From: Gamsiella multidivaricata
Lineage: Eukaryota > Mortierellomycota > Mortierellomycetes > Mortierellales > Mortierellaceae
Length of the DNA: 64,000 bases
Reading direction: 5' to 3'
Assembly: GCF_025024155.1 (NCBI RefSeq)
Contig: NW_026251770.1
Coordinates: 1-64,000 of the forward strand
The first letter of the stretch is position 1, and each line of letters starts with the position of its first letter. The notes below the pieces were generated by a model that was not told the origin of the DNA, made no database searches, and saw only the letters and a list, made by a program, of their open reading frames with translations. A program made the translations under genes and the position numbers. Below, piece by piece: positions 11,475 through 23,194 of this stretch.

Positions 11475-12139
11475 ACATCGGCAGTCTACAACCTCTGCCT
11501 GCAGGTCGGCGCACCTATCGGGATCGCCATCTCCAACATCATTGCCAACAACAAGAACCCTGTCACTGCCACGGGCGCAGAGCTGCTGCCCGGATACCGC
11601 GCCGCCTTCTACTCGTACGTCGTCATATCCGGTGTTGGACTCGTAGTCACTCTGGCCCTGTACCCGAACAGCGACCCCGTTCGTGGGCCCAAGGTCCCTA
11701 TCGAAGTCCTCGAGGCTGTCGAGGCCGGTCTGCCTGTATCTGCAAGTGTGGATGACGAGCTGACGACGGCAGGGGACGGTGACAAGGAGGAGCTGGCTGG
11801 GAACACGATCACGGAGCTGAAGGTCGCCAGGAGGGCAGGATCTACAAATAGCACGGTGCATGATGGCGTGCTGTATCCATCAGAGAAGAGACTATGAGCA
11901 TAGAACGAGGGGCCTGGAGTATGCAAACGTTGTTTAGTCCTCCCTCCTCCCCTCCCCTCCCCTCTACTTTTGTACACTGGACTAGGAGTGCTGCAATACA
12001 TAAACACGCTGCTACTCAACATATCCATGTAAAGATACAACCCGCACAGGGCCCTTTACTCGAGGCTCAAGGGAGCATTTGGTATATCGTGCAGCTGAGG
12101 GGAGGTGAAAGGGCAGCATTGAAATTACAGAGGGTGGTC

Positions 12140-12887
12140 TGATCTGTGGGCGGTTTAGTACTTCGCCCGCCTCTCCACGATATCAAATCTGTGGCAACGC
12201 GATTGTGAGTCCTGCGCTCTCTACTCCTGCACATAAAATAACTCTGATTGTCGCTCTCGACGATCATTATGGCGGGGATGCTGAAACAAAGACTGGCGAG
12301 CAATTGGATTCTAATTCTATTTCATAGCTGGTAACTGTGGTGTTTTACGGGGCCTGAGGGGTCCTCCCTTTGTGCGCACTGCCTGGACCAAATGTGAACC
12401 TTGCGATATACAAAACTGTAGAGTTCTGTACGGGCAGGCTAAAGGTGTATGTATGAACTTTTGATCGCCTAGCGTAAAAAGTTGGGGAGGGTCCAAGTTG
12501 CTTGCTACGGAGAAATAACAACATGAGAAGACAACCTTATTGTATTGCGATGCTACTTGCACGGTGGAAGGCTTCGAAGGTGGGAGCAAGGCGTCCAGGG
12601 CAACAAACAAGTTCAGAGACGGGTGAAGCAAGGTGCATGAGGCTCACTTTTAAATTGTGCTTGGACATGGGCGGGAGGGCGGAGGGAGGCCCGGGCTATG
12701 CAAACTCTGATAGTCTATACCTTATCCGCTGATTGGCACTTAAAAAATCCCCCCCCCCCCCCCCCGGCAGGGCCAGAAAGTCCGTTTGTATCTCTTCTCC
12801 TCTCCTCTCCCCCTTCCCCGCTCCTTCTCCTCCACGTACTGCATGTCCTCCGTTTGTGAATAGTACCTTGGTCCAGCACTCATCAAA
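12140..12887. other. Intergenic; contains a 17-base C run
   Basis: No gene recognised between the right arm and the decayed kelch gene. A homopolymer of 17 C lies at 12749-12765. The final part is C/T-rich, like the leaders of the related kelch genes. Confidence 0.45.
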
Positions 12888-14472
12888 ATGATACTCAGGT
12901 CAACACAGTGGAAAAGACAGCCGCAATCACCAGTCAAATACTATCTCTCTCTCTTATCCACCTTGTTTCCCCGCCTTCTTGCCTTCCTTACACCATATAC
13001 CACCGATGTCCAGTCGACATTCCAGCCGGCCTCACTCTGGTGCATGGGTTCCGTTTTCATAGGAGGGAAGGCTATGTACATCCACGGAGGCAGCACAAGC
13101 ACCACCTCGCAGCCGTCCGGGCAGTACTTCTCCCTCGACTTGTCCATCAGCTAGTCAACATCACAACCGGCTTTTAAGAAACTAGCAGACGACTTTAGTG
13201 ACTCCAAGTGTGCCGGGGCCTTCATGAACAACAAGACCTGGCTCCTGCTTGCAAATCAGACTGCACACAAGTACTGCACCGACAACGATACCTGGAGCAT
13301 CATTGGGCGGTCCGTGAATGCGAATAGGGCAAGTGGCTTCGCAGCTGCCACGGATTCATCGACCGGGCTTGTTTATGTGATGAACGGATGGATCGTCAAT
13401 GGAACAACCCCTATACAGCAGTATCAGCCGGCAATCAACAGCATCAACACCGTACCAACTCATCCAATTCTTACAGGAGTCGTCAGTTTTGCAGCGATAT
13501 GGAATGTTGTCCAGAAAAGTCTTCTCGTGTATGGAGGGACGACCGCATCAGCAAATACCATTCAGAGGGGACTATATAAATAGTTGCCGAGCTCCAGATG
13601 GACGCTGTTATCCGATACAGGGGATGTACCGCCAGCAGGGAAGAGTCACTGCCTAGTCCCGGCCTATGGAGGCACTAAGATGGTGGCATTTTGAATCACG
13701 CGCGGCACTGAACGATATTACAGCTTGGACGTCGCCATGCTCACTTGGACCAAAGGAACCGACGGCAATGTGGCAGTTGCCTGTGGAGCGCGGCCTGTTC
13801 GGTGGCGGACGACATGGTTGTGTCCTGGGTCGGATACGATAGCAAGGTTACGGCTCTGACCAACAGCGCTACCGTCGTCTACAACCTAAACACCAACGTC
13901 TGGCAGTCGGATTTTACATCATCAGGTCCCAGCCCAACCGCAACCGCACCTTCAGCATCTCCCACTATATCCCTGCGATCGTTCCATCACCAGTATCCGT
14001 CGGGACGATCGTTGGAGGCGTCGCCGGAGGTCTTGCGGCTGTTGTAGCTGCTGCCGCATTTCTGTTCTACCGGTGGAAGAGTCGAGACCAGCCCAAAGTA
14101 CTCTCGAGTTCGAGTGACAGTCAAGTGACCGACGACCAGGACAGATTGAAGCCAAGAAGCAGTGAAGCTTTTCAGATGGAGCCGCTCATGCCGCTTACTA
14201 GTCCACAGGAAGAACAAGGATATCAGGACCAGCATGGGTTCCGTCCAAACAGTGGGACACATAATTCTGCGCCAGCGTATTTGTATCCGAATACATCCCC
14301 AGGAGGATCAAGAGATTATGGTGCAGGATATTCAGGAGTATCAGCATCAGCATCAGGAGCAGCAACAGGAGTTGAATCTGATGTATTCAAGAGATATGAC
14401 ATGATTTATCGATCCAACGAGATTATAGTTACGCAGTCGTGGACCACAAACAATCACACAGTGGGGGAATAG
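12888..14472 (+). pseudogene. Decayed full-length kelch-repeat membrane protein
   Basis: Nearly full-length but multiply broken copy of the kelch/membrane family. The ATG at 12888 starts a hydrophobic leader and first blade (VFIGGKAMYIHGG). A TAG at 13152-13154 replaces the Trp of the conserved SLDLSxSWST motif. The same frame then runs to 13583 (WLLLANQT, YVMNGWI, LLVYGG). A frame change follows at about 13570-13590 into WTLLSDTGD. A TGA lies at 13692-13694, with further frame changes near 13790 and 13960, before a membrane span (IVGGVAGGLAAVVAAAAFLF, about 14010-14068) and a Pro/Gln-rich tail to the TAG at 14470-14472. At least three frame changes and two stops make it non-functional. The order of all domains is kept, which implies loss after duplication of an intact gene. 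Confidence 0.9.
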
Positions 14473-16336
14473 AGCACACTTTAATACATGTTTAAAAATG
14501 TGTCTAGCTTTAACTAACATAAAGACCCTGCTGCGCAATCGAAGAAAAGGACCATACTAGGATTAAGATTTACCATTGAGCAAAGGCGGATCAAACATGC
14601 TTGGTGCTTCGTCCACGCAGCGCGCACCACATTTTCTGAGTAAAGACACACGTCTATGTCTCATTGGAATCCAATTTCGGGAGTGCGAACTCCGATGGGG
14701 CCCATGCTATTTTTGCTTCACTCCGCAGAAAGAAAAGGGTTACCCGCCATGACTATCAAACCGGCGTACCGTCATTCTACAAAGTCTAGGGATATGCTTG
14801 ATTTGTTACGCATTAGGCTTCAGTATATGGACCCATGTATTGCATGCACGATCGGCTTAACAGAACACAGGGGGATGCAAACTAATATTAGTATCTCGAT
14901 CGATGCCCTCCCCTATGCATGGGAAGATATCATGTGTGAGCTACATAACAGTCAGTGCAGCCGTGCGAACCGAGAGGATATCTACACTACAGATTCATTT
15001 GCACTATTGAGTGAAAGATCGACGTAGATCAGCATAGCTTATGGATCCAACAAACTGTCGTCCTCTGTCGCTTTGTCCTCTGCGCCCAGAACCAGTCATT
15101 CTGAGAGTAAGTAGCGTTTAATGCAAAAGGCATTTAGCTATCGCGTCCACCGATGCATGCATCCGCTGGGGAAGGATTTCTTAAGTGGTTGAGTTTAAGA
15201 AAAGCTTTTTAGGTTTCCTTGAGCTGGTGATCATCTTTGCTCGGTTCCATTGACCCGCTTTTTTTTTGTTTTGCACCCATGCACAACACCACAGAATGAG
15301 TGGGCTTTGCTCCAAGATGATGTATGAACAACCTCTGACGGATAAAATCCTTCCGCGTTGTCTTTTGTTTACATGCCCTCATTCTGTGACCCTATTGTCC
15401 ATTCATTCGATGGGTTTTGTGAGTGGGCGCTTTGTGAAAAAAAGCAGCTAATCCAGTATCAACATCAACCATCTCATTTAAACGCACACCCCGCATCATT
15501 TTACCGAGGAGCAACCACAAGCACCACTTCCTCCTTTATTCTTGGTCCCTGCGCAGTCTCCATAGTATCATTTACAGCTAAAGTTTACCGGGGAAGGGAG
15601 GGGGGGACAACCTCTCCTTTTCTCATTCGGTTACATTTGGCTGTTGCATGCACTCTAGTGGGAAATACAAGAGCCGAGATGCAGCCATTTACTCCCTCAG
15701 CGAATGTCACTCCCTAGCCCTATATGCCTCGCACACAATCAAGGATGAAAAGCGAAGAGCATGGGCGTAAAGGTCTAGAAAAGCAGAGGTGGGAGGTTTG
15801 TGCCTGTCGCTAACTTTTGAGAACTGGAGAAATAGAGATGTTGGTCTATATCGCTTTAGGTTCATTAGCCCAGCAACCTTAAGGCTACATCCAATTATGG
15901 GCACGATGCGCCAATCGTTCTTTATTGTGCTTGCTCTACGGACATGCCGAGACATCTTGATGGGTGGTCCCACTTCTTTCTGTCCTTTGCTGCCCTGTTG
16001 CTGTTGTCTTAGCGGAAGACGACTGCAGACATGGAAAAAAAAAAAGAAAGGATGAAAAGTATAAAAGACCTTGATTCCTGTCCCTTTTTTCTCCCTTCTA
16101 CTCTCTTCCTAACTGTTCTCTCTATTCTTTAGTTCCGCATAGCATATCCTCATTCTTTTGCATCTCTACAGCATATCACCTATTCGGCTCCCCTCATTGT
16201 GCCGCCTTGTTTCTTTATATACCCCATTTCTCCTCCCGTTCTCCACGATAGATTCCCATTATTCCATTTTCATATCTTGATCTCTCGTATCACACCAACA
16301 TCAACGCTTTTCACCGCCCACCCACACTTTTGAGCA
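14473..16336. other. Long intergenic region; upstream region of the MCT-like gene
   Basis: No gene, RNA or transposon recognised at 14473-16050. A TATA-like box (TATAAAAG, 16060-16067) lies about 270 bases before the ATG at 16337. The stretch between is strongly C/T-rich and is probably the promoter and leader of the transporter gene. Confidence 0.5.
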
Positions 16337-18233
16337 ATGACTTTAGCAACAGAGCACCAGCACGTACATCCGGAGACACACCATGAGGTCGGGGAGATGA
16401 CTCCAGCCTCAGAGTTTCCTTCCACACTAGCCATGGCCTTCGAGAACCCTTCCTCCACAAGCCTGGCCCTCTCATCCGGTATCCCACACACAGATTCACA
16501 CCACCATGACCTTGAACACAACCACTCCCACCACCATCATCATCACGATCGTCCCAGATCCAAGGCTCCCTCGGTCATCTCTGAAAAATACGAGCCCGAC
16601 GAGCAAGGCCGTTCATCGTCTGATCTGGACGATACTGAAACCGCGAACGAGAAGGAGATCGAGACAACAGTTGATCCTGCGATGGAAGGCAAGCTACTCG
16701 ACTACCCCGAGGGTGGATTCGGCTGGCTCGTCGTCCTGTCCTCGTTCGTGGTCAACTTCTGGGCATTCGCACCCAACATCACCTTTGGTGTTTACCAAGC
16801 CTACTTTTTGCAATCCAACACCTTCCCGGGCGCCCTGCCCACGGATATCTCATGGGTCGGTAGTATCGGTGCTTCCGCCATGTTTCTTCCAGGCCCCTTC
16901 GTAGCGCCCCTGACCCGGTTTCTGGGCCTGCGCGCCGTCGTCGCGATCGGCATCCTAGTCGCGTCCCTGGGATTCATCACAGCGAGTTTTGCGACACAGC
17001 TGTGGCATTTGTATTTGACCCAGGGGTTGCTGTTTGGTGTTGGTGGTGGATTGGTCTTCTTCTCCTCAATCTCGGTCACGGCGCAGTACTTTGAGAGGCG
17101 TCGTGGATTGGCCAACGGAATCGCGGTCGCAGGATCGGGTATTGGAGGATTGGCCCTGGCGCCATTGACGAGATTTTTGATCGCACAGGTCGGTGTCCGG
17201 TGGTGTCAGCGCATTACTGGATTTGCGGTTCTGGGCTTTATGTCGGCGGTTTTTGCGTTCATTAAGCCGAGAGTGAAGACTGCGAAAAAAGGTCCCATCT
17301 TTGATTTAAGTTTGTTCAGGGTTCCTGGTTTCGCCTGGTTGCTCTTGACAGCCTTCGTTGTCACTTTCGGTAAGGGAGATCGCATCGTACCCATCACTAT
17401 CAAAAATGGGCGTATAATATCAGCTAGGAAGCGTATGACATGGTGTTCTAACCTTACATCGATTTTATCGTTTTAGGATATATGGTACCGATCTTCTTGA
17501 TCCCAACGTACAGCAGCGTGGAACTCAATCAATCCGCCAGCACTGGTGCCAACCTCATCAGTCTCTTCTCAGGCATCAATGCCGCATCACGAATCGGGCT
17601 GGGTGTTGCTGCCGACAAACTTGGACGCACCAACACCCTGTTCACATGCTGTTTCTTCGCCGGACTATCTTGCCTCGCGATCTGGTACGTTTCCCAGTTG
17701 CTTAAATCGCTTTACCCTTGAGTAGACCTGTGTTGTCTTAATCGTTTTATTAATAATCGCATTCATTTTCATTTCACTACTTCTCAGGAGTGCGGCCTCC
17801 ACTATTGGGATCTTGACCGCCTTCATGTGTGTCTACGGTCTGTTCGGAGGAGGGTAAGCAAAACTCGTGAGACAGGACTACTGGGAAAGAACCTCCACAG
17901 TAACAGATACCGTTGCTAATATGCCCGCCATTTTTTTTTATTGGTCTTTTTGGTCTTTTGTCATTCCGACTTATCAGATTCATCAGTATCTTCCCTGTGG
18001 TTGTGGCCCAAGTCGTCGGTATCGAGCGCCTGTCTGCAGCTCTCGGAATCCTCTACTTTGGAAACGTCGTTGGGAATTTGCTGGGCGCCCCTATTGCGAC
18101 GGCAATCATGCATGCACAGAACGGCAGGTACATTGGCGCGATCATGTTCGCAGGGTTCTCACCCGTGCTGGCCGCGTTCTTTGTGCTCTTCATCCGCTTC
18201 CGCATCAACAAGAAGCTGTTCGCCATCGCCTAG
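16337..18233 (+). CDS. Monocarboxylate-transporter-like MFS permease
   Basis: Exons 16337..17369, 17477..17684, 17788..17853 and 17978..18233 give 520 residues. Donors are GTAAGG, GTACGT and GTAAGC; all junctions keep frame. The long cytosolic N-terminus has a His-rich cluster (about residues 54-71, including six consecutive His). It is followed by the MCT signature PEGGFGWLVVLSSFVVNFW at the first span and twelve predicted spans. Between spans 2 and 3, and in the QYFERRRGLANGIAVAGSG loop, it resembles fungal SLC16/MCH-type permeases, which move monocarboxylates or related small acids across plasma or organelle membranes. The third exon is only 66 bases and encodes part of a span. Substrate cannot be told from sequence. 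The His cluster might bind metal ions, but that is speculation. Confidence 0.9.
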
Positions 18234-19016
18234 ATGTAACCTATTTCATGTAGCATAATAAAACTCACAAGCCCAAAAAAAAAAAAACAAATAAAAAAAC
18301 AAAATAACTCTGCATGTCATCTGCGCACTGCCGGGATGGTGGTGGATGGAGAGGGAAGGGGGACCAACGTACTGGGAAGATTGCCCGCCTTGAATTTTTA
18401 ATGCAGTGAAATTATCGTATCTGTGCACAAAGAGGCTATGTTCGATATTCTATTTTGAGTCTTGGCCAACAAAGTGACCGAAGATTAAAAACTCTCAAAC
18501 CAGGGGTTACAATCAACTTCAGTCACTGGGGGATTTTTTTTCTAGTGTCATATAGTGCGAGTGTATCTCTTGAACATGATTTTTGGGCGGGGAGGAGAAT
18601 GATTGCAACCGTTCTGGAGCCCTTTCTCAGCCCAGACCCTTGTTGACGATAGGTTTGGATGTACATAATATGCATGCAATATGTTTATACCACACGACCC
18701 GCATTTCCATTCCCGTAGTAGTGGACGAGCAATCGGGGACATCGCCTCCCCTTTGTCCGAGCATGAAACGCGTAGCGGAAAACAAAAAATAGAAAAGCAT
18801 ATAGTTCTCATCGCCGTATGCTCTTCGGTACAACCATTCGTTCTCTTCTTTACTCTGCATCTCTTTGTCTTTTTCACTCTTTCTTTCCTAGTCTCGTCCT
18901 TATATCCCTATCGTGTCTATGCTTCTTTCTCTTTGTCCACTCTTCCTCATCACCCTCATCCCTATCACGCCTCAACACGTACATTTTCATTCGTCTATAC
19001 AAACATCCTCTCAATA
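18234..19016. other. Intergenic; leader of kelch gene
   Basis: A/T-rich 3' region of the MCT-like gene, then a C/T-rich leader before the ATG at 19017. The kelch frame is open upstream to 18681, but that part is Phe/Ser/Leu-rich, out of keeping with the protein, and judged untranslated. Confidence 0.5.
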
Positions 19017-20456
19017 ATGTCTCTAACCTGCTCACGTCCATGCTCCCCTAATCTCATCACCGCCTTCATCACCTTCTTCACCCTTTGTACCCACGTCGCC
19101 TACGCCCGCCAATCCTTCCAGCCCACCCTCACGACCGGAGCCACCAGCGCCTTTGTCGAGAACCAGAATCTCTACATCCTGGGCGGTGTACCGAGCACCT
19201 ACACCAGCACCAATTCGATAATACCAACAACAACCATCCCACAAGCATTCGTGCTCGACTTATCCGTCTCTTGGAATAGTAGTAACCCCATCATCCAGCA
19301 ATTACCAGACGGTCCCACTACTACTTCACCATCACTAACAGGTGAAGATGGATGGGTAGGATGGGGCACAGCAGGCATGGTGAGCACACTTTCTGCAGAT
19401 GCACAGACCTGGTTTGTCGCGTTCAACGATCCTGCGTACCAATACTCTACCTCCTCCGCAACTTGGACACTCGGACTATCACTCGATAACCTCACCACCA
19501 ACACCGACCTTCCTCTCAGTAGAGGAGCCTCTGCAGCCGTGACCGATCCAGATACGGGACTTGTCTACATGTTCTCAAACACAGATCCGGCCTCGGATAA
19601 CCCGCTCGTCCGACGCCTGGATCTGAATACCGGCACGATCGACAATATCCCTATGGACAACGACGATGCCCTCGACGACAGGGTGAGTGCGATCGTGTCT
19701 GCGATCTGGAGCGCGCCCCAAAAGCAGATCCTCGTCATCGAGGAACACAACCCCATCCGCCTCCTCGCATTCACACCCAACATCACGAACGCGACCTGGA
19801 GCATTTTAAATACCACGGGCGACATTCCTGCCACACGCACCGGCGCGTGCTTCGTCTCATCCGCTGGAGGAGCGCAAGCCGTATACTTTGGCGGCTTCTC
19901 CACCAATTCACCCACCGCCATGAACGATATCTACATTCTTGACATCCCCTCCATGACCTGGAAACGCGGCCCAGACGCACCTTCGACGGACGCGCGTGGG
20001 GGTGCTGCCTGCGCTGTCTCAAGTGACCATTTCCTCGCCTGGGGCGGCTCCTCTACCATCCCCAACACAGACAGCCCGATGGAAGCCCTAGTGATCTACA
20101 ACCTACGCACCCAATCCTGGACCTCCGAATATATCTCCTCCTCCTCCTCCACTTCCTCCTCTTCCTCCTCTTCCTCCTCCCCTGCGATCTCCACGTCCTC
20201 GCTCATTACCCCTCCTTCTGTATCTGCATCCGCACCACCCAATTTTTCTCCTACGATAAGCTCACCGTCCGAGACCACCTCGACCGCCTCACCGACTCCG
20301 ACACCAAACACCCCCGCGGTAACCGATATCCTGGGCGCAGTTGTCAAAGTCTTGGTCGTCCTGATCTCCATTGGCGGAACGATCCTCTACAGCGTCCGCC
20401 AGAAACAGCTCCTGACACTCTCTAAAGCATCGAACGAGCCCCATGGACAGCCCTAA
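19017..20456 (+). CDS. Kelch-repeat membrane protein with Ser-rich stalk
   Basis: 479 residues in one exon. I chose the ATG at 19017 because it starts directly with a signal peptide (hydrophobic core about residues 12-28, ending near AYARQ). Propeller blades follow with LYILGGVP, AVYFGGFS and FLAWGGSS, and the closing strand YNLRTQSWTSEY. A Ser/Thr-rich stalk (about residues 375-440, with runs of Ser) leads to one hydrophobic span (ILGAVVKVLVVLISIGGTIL) and a very short cytosolic tail. It differs from the 3968 paralog in having a long Ser-rich stalk and almost no cytoplasmic tail. It is probably a surface-exposed, O-glycosylated protein of unknown ligand. Confidence 0.9.
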   Translation: MSLTCSRPCSPNLITAFITFFTLCTHVAYARQSFQPTLTTGATSAFVENQNLYILGGVPSTYTSTNSIIPTTTIPQAFVLDLSVSWNSSNPIIQQLPDGPTTTSPSLTGEDGWVGWGTAGMVSTLSADAQTWFVAFNDPAYQYSTSSATWTLGLSLDNLTTNTDLPLSRGASAAVTDPDTGLVYMFSNTDPASDNPLVRRLDLNTGTIDNIPMDNDDALDDRVSAIVSAIWSAPQKQILVIEEHNPIRLLAFTPNITNATWSILNTTGDIPATRTGACFVSSAGGAQAVYFGGFSTNSPTAMNDIYILDIPSMTWKRGPDAPSTDARGGAACAVSSDHFLAWGGSSTIPNTDSPMEALVIYNLRTQSWTSEYISSSSSTSSSSSSSSSPAISTSSLITPPSVSASAPPNFSPTISSPSETTSTASPTPTPNTPAVTDILGAVVKVLVVLISIGGTILYSVRQKQLLTLSKASNEPHGQP

Positions 20457-20813
20457 CGGTCTGCAAACGTCCACAGCACCTTATACGATCATCTTTTTTT
20501 TTTTATTTTTTCCCTTCAAGTCCCTAATGAGCCACTTCCTTGTATAGACTACTGTCAGTCCTCACAGCTAGGATGACCCATAGCATAGCATCTGCATAAT
20601 GTATAGTAATGTAATAATACGAAGTCCTAAGTCCTATTTTATTTTTTATTCTATTTTTTTTCGTCTGCTCAACTGCAGTGCAATTTATTAATGTCTAAAA
20701 GTACAGAGATGACGAGGTTGTACGGTATAAAAAAATATGGTGGCGATCTCCTGTGATGGTCTTCCTTCCCCCCCCCCCACACACACACACCTTCGAATGA
20801 CGTCCCGCATCCT
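20457..20813. other. Convergent 3' region
   Basis: Shared 3' flank of the kelch gene and the HAD/2H gene, which point at each other. It has T-rich runs, an AATAAT-rich stretch and a (CA) run near 20780-20790. No gene. Confidence 0.5.
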
Positions 20814-23194
20814 TTAGGCTGCCTGTAGTTTAGGACTATGTTGCTGTGACAACAATTCAGAGGCCACTTTCTTCGTTTCCACTCGATCGCACACCTCCTG
20901 CGCGATCGTCGCAATCCTCTCCTCGTTCGCCAACCGGTTCTCGACAGAAAGCCTCTCCATTTCCTCCTTGACACACCGGACCATCTCCCCGAGTTCCTTG
21001 CCCGAGATACCCTTGTCTCCGTGCAAATTCTTGATGACGTTCGCCACACTGACCTCCGCTTTCGATGGCTGCGCCAATTTCCGTGCTTTCATGCCCATCA
21101 GTCTTTTCTCTCCAATCGTGCCTACAAAGACTAGTCGACGAGGGTAGGGTGTTCCTTGTGGGGTCGTCAAGGGTTCCCAGTTCGTTATCCGGCCAGAGTC
21201 GACAGCGCGAGTACCATTGAGTCGGTCGTATGCCATCGTGATGTGCGGTGTGACGTTCCTGTTCAGAATGACATGTCCCAAGTTGTTCAAGTCGATAGGT
21301 GCGGCGGATGGTTCATTAGCTGCATACGCTGATCGCAGAGCATCGAGACTCGAATATGTCTTTCCATCAGGGGCCACGATCAGAAGATCCTGCTGTTCCT
21401 GACAACTGCTGGGATTCATCTCCTTGACCTTCAAAGCCCATATCCGCCCCTCATGCTCTCCAAGTGCCTCAACCTCGACAAGGACCGTCGCCCCGAGCCC
21501 TCCGATCGTTTGCAGATACTCTTCAGTCGCAGGTCCCAGGCAAAGTGTCACATGCAAATCGCCCGGTACAACCCATTTGCTCAAGTCCTGCCCTCTCAGT
21601 GTCTGTGGCCGCTCGATCCACTGCTCTGCTGGATTGAGCTGATTCGAACATCCTGTCTTCTCCAACATGATTCGCTGCACATACTCCGAAAACAAAACAC
21701 CTGTGTATCGTACGATCTTAGTCATCTCGATCTTGAGTCTCGCCTGTGGAATGTACGTCTCGTAAGGATCCCAGATGTTTCGGTCCTTTAACTCCGGTCG
21801 TGTCCTGGGAAGAGCGCCCACTCCTGCGACCAAGAACGGACCTCCAGCGTGCTCAATATCAACCTGCCTATTATTCGCCTCGACCATGCTCAAAACCAGC
21901 TCGATCTCTCGCTGTGGATCCATGTATAGTAATGCCTGCTGCACGACGGTGATCTCAAAGTTGTCCAGCATTTTGTTGTCGAGCCACTCCTGTCCAACCT
22001 GTCGGAACTTGGCCACCTGACAGGGTCGATCGTCCCAGAGATGCATCGACCGGATCATCGGGTACTCTAGCAGCAGGTTGTACAAAAAGTCGTACTTCGT
22101 GTTGAAGGTGTGCACTTTCAGATACTTTTCCACCGGCTTCAACAACTTTTTCGTCGGCACAAACGGTACTTTGTTCTCCATGAGCGCTACCGTCGTCGGT
22201 TTGGTGGCAATGAGATCAAAGTCTAGTCCTTTCCGCTGTACCATCTCGATCAGCTTCTGTCCAAATGTTGGCCCGTTTCTGCCGGTAAGGAGTACCGTCA
22301 AGCATCCTGGATCTTTTGATGACTCCTGAACTTCCTTGACCTAACCAATCAATCCAGATAACCGGTTTAAGTCAGTGCATTTGCATTTGTGTTCCCATGT
22401 AACAATCCCAACACTTACAACCCCATGATCGCGCCCACAAGTCACTAGTACCGACAAAAAAAAAAAAAAAAAAACCATGCAAAATGTATGATGCTAGGCT
22501 TTGTTGCATTCGACGCATAAAAAAAGGAAAAATGATATACATGCGAAAATAGCTTCCAAGGATGATTCCCCGGCTTCCATTTTAAATTACTCCCATCCTA
22601 TGTCATTTGCATCAAATGCGCCTCACTCCTCCTCTTCACCATAAAATCATGTCAACCAATAGAGCACGTTCAACTTACAACCTCCTCATTCCACCAGCCT
22701 TTCCAGCAAGACTTCTCCACCTCAGGTCCCAAGTCGAGCGTGCCTGGATTGTGCCACCAACCCGTTCCGCAATAATTCCATGAGGTCAAAATTCCCAGGA
22801 ATGACGGGTCCCAAAGCGCAGGGTTGGGTAGCGGTGACTGGAAGAGTGTCTGGTCAAAGTCAAAGACCTTGACTGTATGCATCCGACCGACATAGGCAGG
22901 ATCGGAGAGCAGCTCCGAGGTATAGACCACAGCCGGGTGAGTCACCAACCTAAAGGGGAGCTCTATTTGCTGATCTTCGTTGGCCGGCGTTGTTGACAAG
23001 CTGGATGATAAAGAAGTATCGGAGAGAGCCGGCGTGATTGGGGGCGAGGGGATGGATTCGCAGCTTTTGAGGTCGCTGCCGCCACTGGCGCTGGGGGTGT
23101 GTATGGTGTTTTCGGGGTCGGAGACAGCATCAGACTGGACTTGACAGTCCTGGTGGTCCGAGAAGTGTTCTGAACAGGGGACAGTTGCTGGCAT
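20814..23194 (-). CDS. HAD + 2H phosphoesterase 'Swiss army knife' RNA-repair-like protein
   Basis: Exons 22679..23194 and 20814..22340 (intron 338 bases, GTAAGT...TTAG, contains an A19 run) encode 680 residues. After a Ser/Pro-rich N-terminus, an HAD-type phosphatase domain shows the nucleophile motif VFDFDQTLF (about residues 110-118), LLTGRN (about 189-194) and an acidic HLWDDR (about 272). The C-terminal half has two HxT-type motifs, HVTL (about 435) and HITM (about 538), the hallmark of 2H phosphoesterases that open or ligate cyclic-phosphate RNA ends. The combination matches the fungal SAK RNA-repair-like family, with predicted 5'/3' end processing of RNA. The active-site residues I can see are intact. 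The substrate is inferred from the family only. Confidence 0.85.

Larger units (their letters stand above)
9719..11897 (+). pseudogene. DHA2-type MFS drug/H+ antiporter, right inverted copy, disrupted
   Basis: Exons 9719..9903, 10097..10436, 10606..11313 and 11485..11897. The start ATG has a good context (CCACCATG) and all donors and acceptors are standard (GTAGGT, GTATGG, GTAAGT; CAG, TAG, CAG). The encoded MFS transporter has an N-terminal span with LDTINVASVTIVLP, the motif-A loop GRLGDLFGHRN, RALQGTGAGFTVPSA and a hydrophilic C-terminus. After the first junction the frame reads WVSSAYA, then must shift by one base (between 10098 and 10115) to continue as LAYGAFLLLGG. A TAG at 10211-10213 then interrupts FSI-AIVNG. 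Spliced exon length (1646) is not a multiple of three, as expected. The intact relative in this window is at 42607-44556. It may be a young pseudogene; a one-base assembly error would explain the shift but not the stop. Confidence 0.83.
9374..12139. repeat. Right arm of the 2.75 kb inverted repeat
   Basis: 2766 bases, the reverse complement of 5973-8722. It is 16 bases longer only because its TC tract (10008-10087) has 40 units rather than 32. Sequence outside 12139 is unrelated to that outside 5973. Confidence 0.95.

Noticed and set aside
18681..19016. Upstream extension of the kelch gene to an earlier ATG
   Set aside because: The added 112 residues are low complexity and would bury the signal peptide found at 19017.
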